This document shows positions 1 through 7,015 of a stretch of 20,296 nt of DNA, in pieces. Made by a program: the position numbers and the translations under genes. Positions within the stretch are counted from its first letter, which is position 1, and the number at the start of each line of letters is the position of its first letter. Source of the stretch: Gammaproteobacteria bacterium (GTDB lineage Bacteria > Pseudomonadota > Gammaproteobacteria > Steroidobacterales > Steroidobacteraceae); NCBI GenBank assembly GCA_030038645.1, contig JASHSR010000533.1, positions 1-20,296 of the forward strand, written 5' to 3'. The notes beneath the pieces were generated by a model. The model was given only the letters and a program-made list of their open reading frames with translations, was not told the origin of the DNA and did no database searches.

Positions 1-143
1 TGGTGGTGGAGCACGACATGGATTTCGTGCGCTCGATTGCGCGGACGGTGACGGTGCTCCACGAGGGCCGCGTGCTCGCCGAGGGTAGCATCGACCAGGT
101 GCAATCGGATCCGAAAGTCATCGACGTCTACCTGGGCGAGTGA
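1..143 (+). CDS. urtD: Urea ABC transporter ATP-binding protein UrtD, C-terminal end (partial)
   Basis: Only the last 46 codons are present, reading in frame from base 3 to a TGA at 141-143; the gene begins upstream of the window. The visible part starts at the H-loop (VVEHDM, the switch histidine of ABC ATPases) and ends with VLHEGRVLAEG and a closing KVIDVYLGE. This tail is characteristic of UrtD, one of the two ATPases of the UrtABCDE high-affinity urea importer, which acts on the cytoplasmic face of the inner membrane. The next gene, 9 bases on, is the partner ATPase UrtE, which supports the call. The Walker motifs lie outside the window. A LivG-type amino-acid importer ATPase is the alternative, but the tail and the UrtE neighbour make it less likely. 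Confidence 0.88.
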   Translation, partial: VVEHDMDFVRSIARTVTVLHEGRVLAEGSIDQVQSDPKVIDVYLGE

Positions 144-152
144 CCGACCGGC

Positions 153-845
153 ATGCTGAGCGTCGAGAATCTCAACCACTTCTACGGAGGCAGCCATACG
201 CTGTGGGACGTGGGGCTCTCCGTTCCCGAAGGCTCGTGCACCTGCCTCATGGGCCGCAACGGCATGGGCAAGACGACGCTGCTCAAGTGCGTCATGGGAC
301 TGCTGCCGGCCGCGAGCGGCGAGATCGGCTTCCAGGACCGCGCGCTGAGGAGCCAGCCGGCGCATGTGCGGGCGCGGATCGGCATCGGCTACGTGCCGCA
401 GGGCCGGGAGATCTTCTCCCAGCTCACCGTGGAGGAGAATCTGCGCATCGGGCTCGAGGCCCGCAAGGACCGCGCGCGCGCGATCCCGCAGCGGGTTTAC
501 GACCTCTTCCCGGTACTCGCCAAGATGCTGCATCGCCGGGGCGGGGATCTCTCCGGCGGCCAGCAGCAGCAGCTCGCCATCGGCCGGGCGCTGGTGATCG
601 AGCCGACGCTGCTCATCCTCGATGAGCCGACCGAAGGCATCCAGCCCAACATCGTTCACGAGATCGGCGATGTCGTCATCCAGCTGCGCCGCGCCGGCGT
701 CACGGTGCTCCTCGTCGAGCAGAAACTCCCGTTCGCGCGTCGCGTGGCCGACCGGTTCTACATCCTCGACAAGGGCCGGCTGGTCGAGTCCGGCGGGATC
801 GGCGATCTCACCGACGAGATCGTGCACCGGCACCTGGCCGTCTGA
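153..845 (+). CDS. urtE: Urea ABC transporter ATP-binding protein UrtE
   Basis: A complete 230-residue ATPase of normal UrtE length. Visible motifs in order: Walker A GRNGMGKTT (about residues 34-42), Q-loop region YVPQGREIF (about 80-88), the signature LSGGQQQQLAIGRAL (about 133-147), Walker B LLILDEP, then EGIQP and the H-loop LLVEQ. The glutamine-rich signature and the EGIQP that follows Walker B are typical of UrtE and separate it from LivF. It should pair with UrtD to power urea uptake through UrtB/UrtC, fed by the binding protein UrtA. It starts 9 bases after urtD, so the two are co-transcribed. No urease or further urt gene follows, so the operon seems to end here. ATG at 153 was chosen because the family's MLxVxxLxxxYG opening starts exactly there. 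Confidence 0.93.
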   Translation: MLSVENLNHFYGGSHTLWDVGLSVPEGSCTCLMGRNGMGKTTLLKCVMGLLPAASGEIGFQDRALRSQPAHVRARIGIGYVPQGREIFSQLTVEENLRIGLEARKDRARAIPQRVYDLFPVLAKMLHRRGGDLSGGQQQQLAIGRALVIEPTLLILDEPTEGIQPNIVHEIGDVVIQLRRAGVTVLLVEQKLPFARRVADRFYILDKGRLVESGGIGDLTDEIVHRHLAV

Positions 846-885
846 CCGGAAATTCCTGCATTGCGCCGCCGCGCACTCGCGGCTT

Positions 886-904
886 GAGCTCGCGACGCGA
901 GCTC
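886..904 (+). terminator. Perfect hairpin after urtE, possible transcript end
   Basis: GAGCTCGC (886-893) and GCGAGCTC (897-904) form a perfect 8-bp stem around a 3-base loop, 41 bases after the urtE stop. No T-run follows, so it is not a textbook intrinsic terminator. It could mark the end of the urt transcript or protect its 3' end. Confidence 0.35.
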
Positions 905-1133
905 TGCCACGCTTCAGGTACCTGCCGTGTGCAGGCCGCGCTCCCGAACGTGGCGCCCGATATCCGCCCTGGCGTCGTGCAATGTGATCCCGAATGAATC
1001 GGACCTGAAGGTTGCCTTGCGGGCACTGCGAGCGTCGCCCTGGACAGGTCCCAGTCGCCTTGCGGGTATCTTTGACGGTATCGAAAATCGCCGTGGTCGA
1101 AAGTATCAGCAAAATCAACGAGGGTCGGCTTGA

Positions 1134-1156
1134 TTCGAGTCCCTCTCTCTCCGCCA
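1134..1156 (+). other. tRNA-Ser 3'-end fragment (attachment-site-like scar)
   Basis: The bases read, in exact tRNA order, a T-loop TTCGAGT (1134-1140), a T-stem 3' strand CCCTC (1141-1145), an acceptor 3' strand TCTCTCC (1146-1152), a discriminator G (1153) and an encoded CCA (1154-1156). That acceptor strand pairs with GGAGAGA, the usual 5' end of bacterial tRNA-Ser, and G73 is the serine discriminator. No GGAGAGA start or anticodon arm is found in the 90 bases upstream, and the bases just before the T-loop do not pair with CCCTC. The match therefore stops at the T-loop. Isolated tRNA 3' ends like this are the direct repeats left by tyrosine-recombinase integration. Confidence 0.6.
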
Positions 1157-1612
1157 ACCATTTCCTTTGCGGTTCCGGCACTTGGTATCCGGCCGCTGGG
1201 GCGTACTGCCAAGCGCTTCGTCGGTGGCTTCGCCGGGGCGCCAAGCCGGCTGTCCTGATCGAAATGGCAAAGCACTTTCACGGAGCGGAGCGGGCCGTTC
1301 GTCAGGCTCTCGAGATCGTGGTGTGAAGCGAGCGACGAAAGAGACGCTGGCGGGGCGGCGGTATCTGGATCTCCAGCGCGAAGCGAGGCGCACGCATGAT
1401 GGAGAGCTCAGCCGATGTGGTGAAGCGGCATGCTGGCTGAACCGATATACACTTGTAACTAGGTGTTTGCTGTCAGGCTACCCAAGAGAGCAAGAGATAC
1501 CTGAATAAAACGTTGAAGGCCTGCTGTCCCGAACGACGAGCGGCTGCTTAGGATCGTGCCCAGCCTATGGGTTTGAGCCGGTCTGGTTCGTCTTTATGGT
1601 GGAGGACGAGGT

Positions 1613-2227
1613 ATGCCCAAGATCATCGTGAATGCATTTCTGACCCTGGACGGCGTCATGCAGGCTCCCGGCGGTCCGGACGAGGATCCAGAGGGCGGCT
1701 TCTCGCACGGAGGCTGGCAGGCCCCCTATGTCGACGATGTCATGGGCCAGCTGGTGATCGAGGGGTTCGCGGACGCCGACGGCTTCTTGCTCGGGCGCAA
1801 GACCTACGACATCTTCGCCCATTATTGGCCCAAGGTCACCGACCCCAATAACTCTATCGCTACCGCGCTCAACTCGCGGCCCAAGTACGTGCTGTCGCGC
1901 AGCCTCGAGCGCGTCACCTGGAACAACTCCAGCCTGATCAAGGGCGACGCGGTCGCTGAACTCCGGAAGCTCCGGCAGCAGCCCGGCCGGACACTGCATA
2001 CGTGGGGCAGCACCGAGGTGCTTCAGACGCTGCTGAAGAACGACCTGATCGACGAGTATCGGCTGTTTATCTTCCCGGTGGTGCTCGGGTCCGGCAAGCG
2101 GCTCTTCGGCAGCGGTACGGTACCGGCGGCGCTCAAACAGGTGAAGTCGGTCGCGAGCGGCAAGGGTGGCACGTACTACCGATTCGAGCGCGGCGGTAAG
2201 CCTGAGTACGGGCAGATGGGGACTTAG
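1613..2227 (+). CDS. RibD C-terminal/dihydrofolate-reductase-like protein
   Basis: A 204-residue protein of the RibD_C/DHFR-like family (YwjB/YyaP type), probably a cytoplasmic NADPH-dependent reductase of unknown substrate. Visible family marks: an opening beta strand with LDGVMQ (residues 12-17), the cofactor-side motif LLGRKTYDIF (59-68), a glycine pair after HTWGST (129-134), and the closing block LIDEYRLFIFPVVLGSGKRLF (145-165, shown by ends only in function). The ATG at 1613 has a strong GGAGG at 1601-1605 with good spacing. It stands alone: urtE is more than 750 bases upstream and the next gene runs the other way. It is not a housekeeping DHFR (FolA), being longer and lacking the folate-binding order. 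The family is secure; the substrate is not known. Confidence 0.85.
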   Translation: MPKIIVNAFLTLDGVMQAPGGPDEDPEGGFSHGGWQAPYVDDVMGQLVIEGFADADGFLLGRKTYDIFAHYWPKVTDPNNSIATALNSRPKYVLSRSLERVTWNNSSLIKGDAVAELRKLRQQPGRTLHTWGSTEVLQTLLKNDLIDEYRLFIFPVVLGSGKRLFGSGTVPAALKQVKSVASGKGGTYYRFERGGKPEYGQMGT

Positions 2228-2520
2228 AGTGCCCTGAACTCCATGATCTATGAGCCCGAAAGTCGTCTCGCGCGAGCGTCCACAAGGGTCGTCAACTGCC
2301 ACGGGCAGCGAAAGGAAGTCGGCCACCGGCGGATGGCCTGGGCACGAAATTCGTACGCGGCTACCGCCAGCTCTACTGCCAGCCTTGGCAGCGCCTCGCG
2401 CCCCGCATCGGTTGCCACGACGAACGCGGACCGACAGTCACACTGCGGCTCCGCGCATGTGCGTTGCCCGCCGCTTCGTCTCAGGCATCTCGACTATCTC
2501 GAAGCGGCGCGCTCACACCG
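2228..2520. other. Convergent intergenic spacer
   Basis: About 290 bases between the reductase gene (plus) and the nitronate monooxygenase gene (minus). Overlapping open frames in it have no ribosome-binding site or family match, so I see no gene. It contains the long-stem hairpin at 2470-2508. Confidence 0.5.
2470..2508 (-). terminator. Nine-pair hairpin between convergent genes
   Basis: GCCGCTTCG (2470-2478) and CGAAGCGGC (2500-2508) form a perfect 9-bp stem with a 21-base loop, 12 bases beyond the stop of the nitronate monooxygenase gene. There is no T-run on either side. Its place between convergent genes suggests a role at the transcript end. Confidence 0.38.
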
Positions 2521-3603
2521 TCAAGACGCGATGGCGAGCCTCTGTCTCGCATCCCCCCAGATACGATTCACGATCGCCCCGGCCGGCTCCGTGCGCGCCA
2601 ACCACGCTGACTGGCCAGCCCAAGCCTGCATCCGTTGAATATCGTGCGCAGCCGAAGCTGCACGGCGCATCGGGCCGGTGAGGCCCCGCTGCACGGGGTA
2701 AGGGGCGGGTGAAGGGGCGCCGGGCGCGGTCGTGGCTCGAATGTAGGAATTGGCGATCGCACGTCCGGCTCTGCCGGAGAAGGCGCGAGTGAGCAGGGTT
2801 CTTTCCGGCTCGAGGTCGGCGAGCGCGTCGGACCAAGCCGGGTTGATTTGCGCCTCCGGAGAGCGCAGAAACGCGGTTCCTATCTGCACGGCACTGGCGC
2901 CAAGAAGTAATGCGGCCGCCACACCTCGACCGTCGCCGATTCCGCCGGCTGCAATGATCGGGATCGACACGTGGTCGGCGAGTCGCGGCAACAGCGCGAA
3001 GAGGCCGATCGCTCTGTGCTCCGCTTCGTTGGCCTCGAAGCTGCCGCGGTGGCCGCCCGCCTCGAAACCTTGCGCAACGATAGCACTCGCGCCCGCCGCC
3101 TCCGCCGCCTGTGCCTCGGCCAGCGTGGTTGCGCAGGCGAACCAAGGGATCCCGATAGAATTGAGTTCGCTGACGAACTCCGCAGGAAAGAGCCCCATGA
3201 TCGATGAAGCGGCCGCGGGCCGCGCAGCGAGCAGCGCCGCGCACTGCGCCGTAAAATCCGGCGGTGTCGCGTCGCCCGCCGCAGGCGGTACTGAAGGACC
3301 CCACCCGTCAAGGAAGGCTCGTAGCCGCTCTTCGGCGCGCGCATTGCGTTGGGGCGGCGGATCCGGAATCCACAAGTTGATTTGGAAAGGCCCTTTGCTT
3401 TCGGCGCGGAAGGCGGCGGCCCAGGCAGCGATGCCCGCGGGCTCCGTCAGCACCGCGCCGAGGCCACCCATCCCGCCCGCATTCGCAACGGCAGCAGCAA
3501 GAGATACCGGGCATGCGCCGGCCATGGGTGCTTGCAGGATCGGCGCGGTCAAACGAAAGCGCTGGCAGAATTCTTGGGCTCGGTCGATGGCGCTCGCGTT
3601 CAC
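2521..3603 (-). CDS. Nitronate monooxygenase family protein (2-nitropropane dioxygenase type)
   Basis: A 360-residue FMN-dependent TIM-barrel protein of the nitronate monooxygenase family, which oxidises alkyl nitronates such as propionate-3-nitronate with O2. Visible motifs: PILQAPMAG (21-29); AQGFEAGGHRG (177-187), holding His185, the expected catalytic base; the phosphate-binding IPIIAAGGIGDGRG (214-227); GASAVQIGTAFL (235-246); and TRAFSGRAGR (272-281). These fit class I enzymes. The start is GTG at 3603, supported by an AAAGGAGG ribosome-binding site at 3609-3616. It begins only 16 bases after the MFS carrier stop, so both are likely on one transcript under the divergent LysR regulator. 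It may detoxify a nitro compound handled by the carrier; that link is inference. A trans-2-enoyl-ACP reductase (FabK-like) role is the main alternative. Confidence 0.88.
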   Translation of the reverse strand: MNASAIDRAQEFCQRFRLTAPILQAPMAGACPVSLAAAVANAGGMGGLGAVLTEPAGIAAWAAAFRAESKGPFQINLWIPDPPPQRNARAEERLRAFLDGWGPSVPPAAGDATPPDFTAQCAALLAARPAAASSIMGLFPAEFVSELNSIGIPWFACATTLAEAQAAEAAGASAIVAQGFEAGGHRGSFEANEAEHRAIGLFALLPRLADHVSIPIIAAGGIGDGRGVAAALLLGASAVQIGTAFLRSPEAQINPAWSDALADLEPERTLLTRAFSGRAGRAIANSYIRATTAPGAPSPAPYPVQRGLTGPMRRAASAAHDIQRMQAWAGQSAWLARTEPAGAIVNRIWGDARQRLAIAS

Positions 3604-3619
3604 GGCTTCCTCCTTTGTG

Positions 3620-4774
3620 TCATGTCGCGACCAGGACTGCGGCGGCGATGAGCGCCGCGGCGGCCGTCACCGAGGCAACCGTGAGGCTCCCCAGCCGATC
3701 CGACAGCGCACCGGCAAAAGTTGGTCCCACGATCTGCCCCAGACCGAATGCGCCGGTCATCAGGGCGAGTCCGCGCTGCGAGTTATTCCTCGCAAGCTCC
3801 CGGCCCTGCGCCAGGCCGAGTGCGGTCAGTCCCATGAAAGTGCCGCCGACAAGCACAGTGCCCAGGAATACCCCGGTGTTGCTCCGCCAAAGGACCGTGC
3901 CCAGCACACCGAGCGCGTCGACCAGTGCCGCCAGAGCGAACGCGCGGGGAGCGCTCCATCGGCGCCCGGCTGCCCCCCATAGAAAGACCGAAGGTATCGC
4001 CACGACTCCGAAGACCACCCACACCATCGGCTCGATCGCACGAGTGCCCGGGTTCGAGCGCACGACGGCGACCAGAAAGGTAGCGGTGATGATATAACCG
4101 AACCCGAAGAGTCCGTATGCAACGACCAGCCGCGTAAATCGCCGATCCAGGGGCTGAGGGTCAGCCTTCGGCGGCGCAGGATGCCGAGTGCAGTTGGGGA
4201 TCGAGCTCCAGCTCGCCCCCACTCCGAGCAAGGAAAGCGCTCCGCTGGCGATCCAGAGTCCCGACCACCCAAACCCGACTGCACGCAAGGCGCTCACCAG
4301 CAGGGCGGAGCTCACGATTCCGGTCCCGACTCCTGCGAACAGTACGACATTCAGCTCGGAGCGATTGATTTCCGCGAGGTTCTGCAGGACCGCCGCCGAA
4401 GCGAGGATGAGAACGACGGCGCTCGCCATGCCGCCCACGGCGCGCAGAATCACGAACGGCATTACGCTGCGCGCCAAGCCCATTGCGCCCGTCGTGACGG
4501 CGCTCACCAGCAGACCGGCCAAGACCCCTCTGCGGGCAGACAACCGCGAGCCGGCGACCAGGATGGCGCCGGCGAGATAGCCCGCGAAGTTCGCAGAGGC
4601 GATCAGGCCCGCGGCGAGCTTCGACAATCCGAGCGCCGCCACCATCGAAGGCAGGATCGGGGTGTAGACGAAACGGCCGATGCCAATCGCGACAGCCAGC
4701 GCACCGAGCCCGCCGATCACGAAGCGCGGCAGGCTGGCAGAGCGCGCGGCGGTAATGCGGGGTGTGGCCGTCAT
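3620..4774 (-). CDS. YbfB/YjiJ-family MFS transporter
   Basis: A 384-residue membrane protein with about 12 predicted hydrophobic segments and a short polar centre around residues 180-200. The first segment carries GALAVAIGIGRFVYTPILP (about 24-42), the hallmark of the YbfB/YjiJ branch of the major facilitator superfamily; ASANFAGYLAGA follows. Members are inner-membrane carriers of mostly unknown substrate, often next to a divergent LysR gene, as here. The nitronate monooxygenase gene follows by 16 bases. The start is uncertain. ATG at 4774 puts the first segment at the usual distance but has no clear ribosome-binding site. An in-frame ATG at 4825 would add 17 residues and would lie just downstream of the putative operator. 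The open frame runs further upstream, across the LysR gene, but that part is antisense shadow. Confidence 0.85.
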   Translation of the reverse strand: MTATPRITAARSASLPRFVIGGLGALAVAIGIGRFVYTPILPSMVAALGLSKLAAGLIASANFAGYLAGAILVAGSRLSARRGVLAGLLVSAVTTGAMGLARSVMPFVILRAVGGMASAVVLILASAAVLQNLAEINRSELNVVLFAGVGTGIVSSALLVSALRAVGFGWSGLWIASGALSLLGVGASWSSIPNCTRHPAPPKADPQPLDRRFTRLVVAYGLFGFGYIITATFLVAVVRSNPGTRAIEPMVWVVFGVVAIPSVFLWGAAGRRWSAPRAFALAALVDALGVLGTVLWRSNTGVFLGTVLVGGTFMGLTALGLAQGRELARNNSQRGLALMTGAFGLGQIVGPTFAGALSDRLGSLTVASVTAAAALIAAAVLVAT

Positions 4775-4834
4775 GGGTCGATCGGTGAGCGGTGGCTCAG
4801 CGACATGATCCGATACCGCGTTCATTCCAGCCAA

Positions 4835-4859
4835 TGATGGTTTATGATCATTGCCATCA
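4835..4859. promoter_or_regulatory. Nested dyad, candidate LysR operator
   Basis: TGATGG (4835-4840) and CCATCA (4854-4859) form an inverted repeat with a 13-base spacer, and the spacer contains the perfect palindrome ATGATCAT (4844-4851). It lies between the divergent carrier and LysR genes, 18 bases before the LysR ATG. LysR regulators usually bind such AT-rich dyads between themselves and a divergent target, so this probably controls both directions. No experiment is implied. Confidence 0.5.
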
Positions 4860-4877
4860 CTTTTTGAGAACGATGGC

Positions 4878-5762
4878 ATGGATATAGCGGACTTGCGGAT
4901 ATTCGAGGCCGTGGCGCGCTTGGGCGTCATGGGCTGCGCGGCGGCGGAACTGCATACGGTGCAGTCGAACATCACAGCCCGTATCCGCGCCCTGGAGGAG
5001 AGCCTCGACTGCCGTTTGTTCGAGCGGCACGCCAGAGGTGTCTCGCTGACCGACGAAGGCCGGCGGCTGTTGCCGTACGCGCAAAGCATCCCGCGGTTGC
5101 TGCGTGATGCGGAGCGAGCCGTCCGCGATGATGCTGTACCTCGTGGCGGGTTGGTCATCGGCTCGCTCGAGACCACAGCGGCATTGCGTCTCGCACCCTT
5201 GCTGGCGAATTACGCAGCCGCCTACCCGAAGGTCGATCTGACGCTGCGAACGGGAACGACCTGTGAGTTGATCGAGTTGGTGCGGCAGGGAAGTATCGAC
5301 GGCGCCTTCGTTTGTGGACCCGTCGTGGACCCCGCGCTGGCCGTGCGTTCGATGTTTCGCGAGGAGCTGGCGCTGGTGGCGGCCCCCGGCGTGAAATCCC
5401 TACAGGCCATCGTTCGCGGCGGCGATGTGCGTGTCGTGGTGCTGCGGGCCGGCTGCTCCTATAGACAGCGGCTCGAAGCGCTGTTGGCCAGGCTTGGCGC
5501 CCCGGCACCGCGGATACTGGAGTTTGGCACGTTGGAGGCGATATTTGCCTGCGTCGGTGCCGGGCTCGGCATCACGATGCTGCCTCGCGCCCTTGTGGAA
5601 AAGACGAGCTCGGCAGCGGACCTCGCCATCCTGAGACCACCCAGTGCAGAGGCAATCGCCGACACCGTGTTCTTGCGCCGGCACGATGCTGTTGCGACGA
5701 GCGCGCTGAAGGCATTTGTGGCACGCGCCGAGCAGGCGTTTGAGCCATCCGCAGCGGCTTGA
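4878..5762 (+). CDS. LysR-family transcriptional regulator
   Basis: A 294-residue regulator of normal LysR length. The N-terminal winged helix is visible: LRIFEAVARLG, then the helix-turn-helix around residues 18-37 (AAAELHTVQSNITARIRALE), then LFERHARGVSLTDEGR. A type-2 periplasmic-binding-like effector domain follows from about residue 90, including GLGITMLPRAL near the end. ATG at 4878 starts the standard MDxxDLRxFxAV opening; an in-frame ATG nine codons upstream (4851) would run into the dyad and is less likely. The gene is divergent from the MFS/nitronate monooxygenase operon, the classic arrangement for local control by a small-molecule inducer. The inducer cannot be read from the sequence. 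The usual serine and glycine pattern of the first helix is altered (GVMGCAAAEL). Confidence 0.9.
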   Translation: MDIADLRIFEAVARLGVMGCAAAELHTVQSNITARIRALEESLDCRLFERHARGVSLTDEGRRLLPYAQSIPRLLRDAERAVRDDAVPRGGLVIGSLETTAALRLAPLLANYAAAYPKVDLTLRTGTTCELIELVRQGSIDGAFVCGPVVDPALAVRSMFREELALVAAPGVKSLQAIVRGGDVRVVVLRAGCSYRQRLEALLARLGAPAPRILEFGTLEAIFACVGAGLGITMLPRALVEKTSSAADLAILRPPSAEAIADTVFLRRHDAVATSALKAFVARAEQAFEPSAAA

Positions 5763-5953
5763 GAGGCCGCGAATTCCGGGGCGTGGCGCTGCTGCCCAGT
5801 GCGGCGATTTGGGATCGATGAAGAGTGGGAAAACTGCCGCTTGGGAGCTTCCGAAAAAGAATCGGGCCGCCGACGCGTAAGGTTCCGCGGCAGCAGCCCG
5901 ACGAGGGGGTCTTGGCCCGATTGCAGAAAGTCGCCTGGCGGCCTGCTGCTCGG

Positions 5954-5977
5954 CCGGCAAAAACGTGGTTTTGCCGG
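5954..5977 (-). terminator. Hairpin at the 3' end of the secreted-protein gene
   Basis: CCGGCAAAA (5954-5962) and TTTTGCCGG (5969-5977) make a perfect 9-bp stem around a 6-base loop, beginning 1 base past the stop codon on the minus strand. The A/T tract sits inside the stem and no T-run follows, so it is an imperfect intrinsic terminator. It may also serve the convergent LysR gene. Confidence 0.5.
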
Positions 5978-5978
5978 T

Positions 5979-6692
5979 CTAGGGCGTGACGCGCGTGGCG
6001 CTCACCGTGCCGGTGATGGTGAGGAGCACGCCGCCCGAAGTATCGAAGGTTGGCAGTGGCGGATTCGGCGTGTTGTCCTTCGCCAGATACTGCGTCAGGA
6101 CGAACGTCCCCGAGTAGCTTTGGCCGTCCTTGGACAGCGTGACGGTTTCCTGGATGTTCGTCGGGCCGACGAACGAGAACGCGGCGTCTTCGGAGGTGCT
6201 GTCGCCCGGGGGAATGGCAATCTGGGTCCAGGAGGTGGTCACGCCGGGCATGTACTGCGGGATCCAACTCAGCGCCCAGTGGTTGAGCTTATAAGTCTGC
6301 CACCCGGTTTGCTTCCACACCCCTTCGCAGAAGCTGCCGCTCACCGGCGCCCGTCCCGAGTTCATCAGCTCGGTGCCGTCGTCATGCCAGGTGACGAAGC
6401 CGGAGTCGGCCAGCGCGCCCGGAGGCGGCAGCTGATCCTGCTTCAGGATGCTGCTGGTCGCGGTCGTGACCACGAACTCGAACCTCCACAGCCCGGTGAT
6501 GGCCGCGGTGTTGAACGGGCCCTCGCCGAAGTATTCCACCCGCATGAAGCCGGCCCGGCCGTCGTGAAGGTATGCCATGGGCTTCATCCCTGCGATGCCT
6601 GACATTCCGCAGCCGGCCTGCGCCTGCTGCATGGAAAGGGCCAGACCTGCGAACGCGGTGACCGCGATCATCGACTTTATCCAAGTTTTCAT
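5979..6692 (-). CDS. Secreted protein of unknown function
   Basis: A 237-residue protein with a clear signal peptide: MKTWIK, a hydrophobic stretch to about residue 20, then a cleavage site after QAQA (residue 26). The mature part looks beta-rich and has strong blocks GLWRFEFV (67-74), SGFVTWHDDGTELMNSGR (97-114), FCEGVWKQTG (121-130) and YKLNHWALSW (134-143), then GPTNIQETVTL. I recall this pattern from uncharacterised exported proteins of soil Proteobacteria and Acidobacteria, with no known reaction. Its two mature cysteines besides Cys28 (only Cys122 is evident) give little basis for a disulfide model. ATG at 6692 has an AGGGGAG ribosome-binding site at 6698-6704. It is divergent from the LytTR two-component operon, so it could be a target of that system; this is inference. 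Confidence 0.75.
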   Translation of the reverse strand: MKTWIKSMIAVTAFAGLALSMQQAQAGCGMSGIAGMKPMAYLHDGRAGFMRVEYFGEGPFNTAAITGLWRFEFVVTTATSSILKQDQLPPPGALADSGFVTWHDDGTELMNSGRAPVSGSFCEGVWKQTGWQTYKLNHWALSWIPQYMPGVTTSWTQIAIPPGDSTSEDAAFSFVGPTNIQETVTLSKDGQSYSGTFVLTQYLAKDNTPNPPLPTFDTSGGVLLTITGTVSATRVTP

Positions 6693-7015
6693 CGCTGCTC
6701 CCCTATAGTTGATTGAAACCAGGGCTGGCCCCTCACGCTCCTCGAGACCAAGCCCAGGCTGCAGCATCGCTGCGGCCCGCCCGCCGTGCCGCGACTTTCC
6801 GACGAACCGGGGCCTTTCGGGACTGAACGCCTGCCGACGGGTATGAATGCGTGGACGCCCCGGCGGAAGCGCGTGAAAAAGCTGCTTTCCCGGAGAGCCG
6901 CATGCCGGTGCAGCGTGACTTGATGCCGCGGCGGCGAATAGTATGGGTCCGCCGTGCCGCGTCACCATTATGTAATCAACAGGCAGCTTCGAACGGTCGG
7001 TGCGGCGGAGTGGCC
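6693..7015. promoter_or_regulatory. Divergent intergenic region of the secreted protein and LytS-type kinase genes
   Basis: This 323-base gap carries the promoters of both flanking genes by position. An AT-richer island with the palindrome ATTATGTAAT (6967-6976) lies about 40 bases before the kinase ATG and could be a core promoter or operator element. An open frame continuing the kinase upstream to 6851 has no ribosome-binding site. I see no convincing LytTR direct-repeat pair. Confidence 0.4.

Larger units (their letters stand above)
846..1612. other. Gene-poor intergenic region downstream of urtE
   Basis: About 770 bases with no convincing gene. The small open frames here (for example 1012-1326, plus strand) lack ribosome-binding sites and recognisable domains. 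The region does hold a perfect hairpin at 886-904 and a tRNA-Ser 3'-end fragment at 1134-1156. A weak dyad (ACAC at 1449-1452, GTGT at 1463-1466) lies upstream of the reductase gene and may belong to its promoter region. The rest may be decayed sequence from a past integration; this is inference. Confidence 0.5.

Noticed and set aside
1064..1156. A complete tRNA-Ser gene ending at 1156
   Set aside because: The 3' end fits, but there is no GGAGAGA 5' strand, no anticodon arm, and the bases before the T-loop do not pair with CCCTC.
1012..1326. A 104-codon open frame in the gap after urtE
   Set aside because: No ribosome-binding site or recognisable domain, and it runs through the tRNA fragment.
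2750..3982. A 410-codon plus-strand frame opposite the nitronate monooxygenase and MFS genes
   Set aside because: It crosses two well-supported minus-strand genes and has no family features.
4775..5176. N-terminal extension of the MFS carrier across the LysR gene
   Set aside because: The extra residues are antisense to the LysR helix-turn-helix region and precede the normal first membrane segment.
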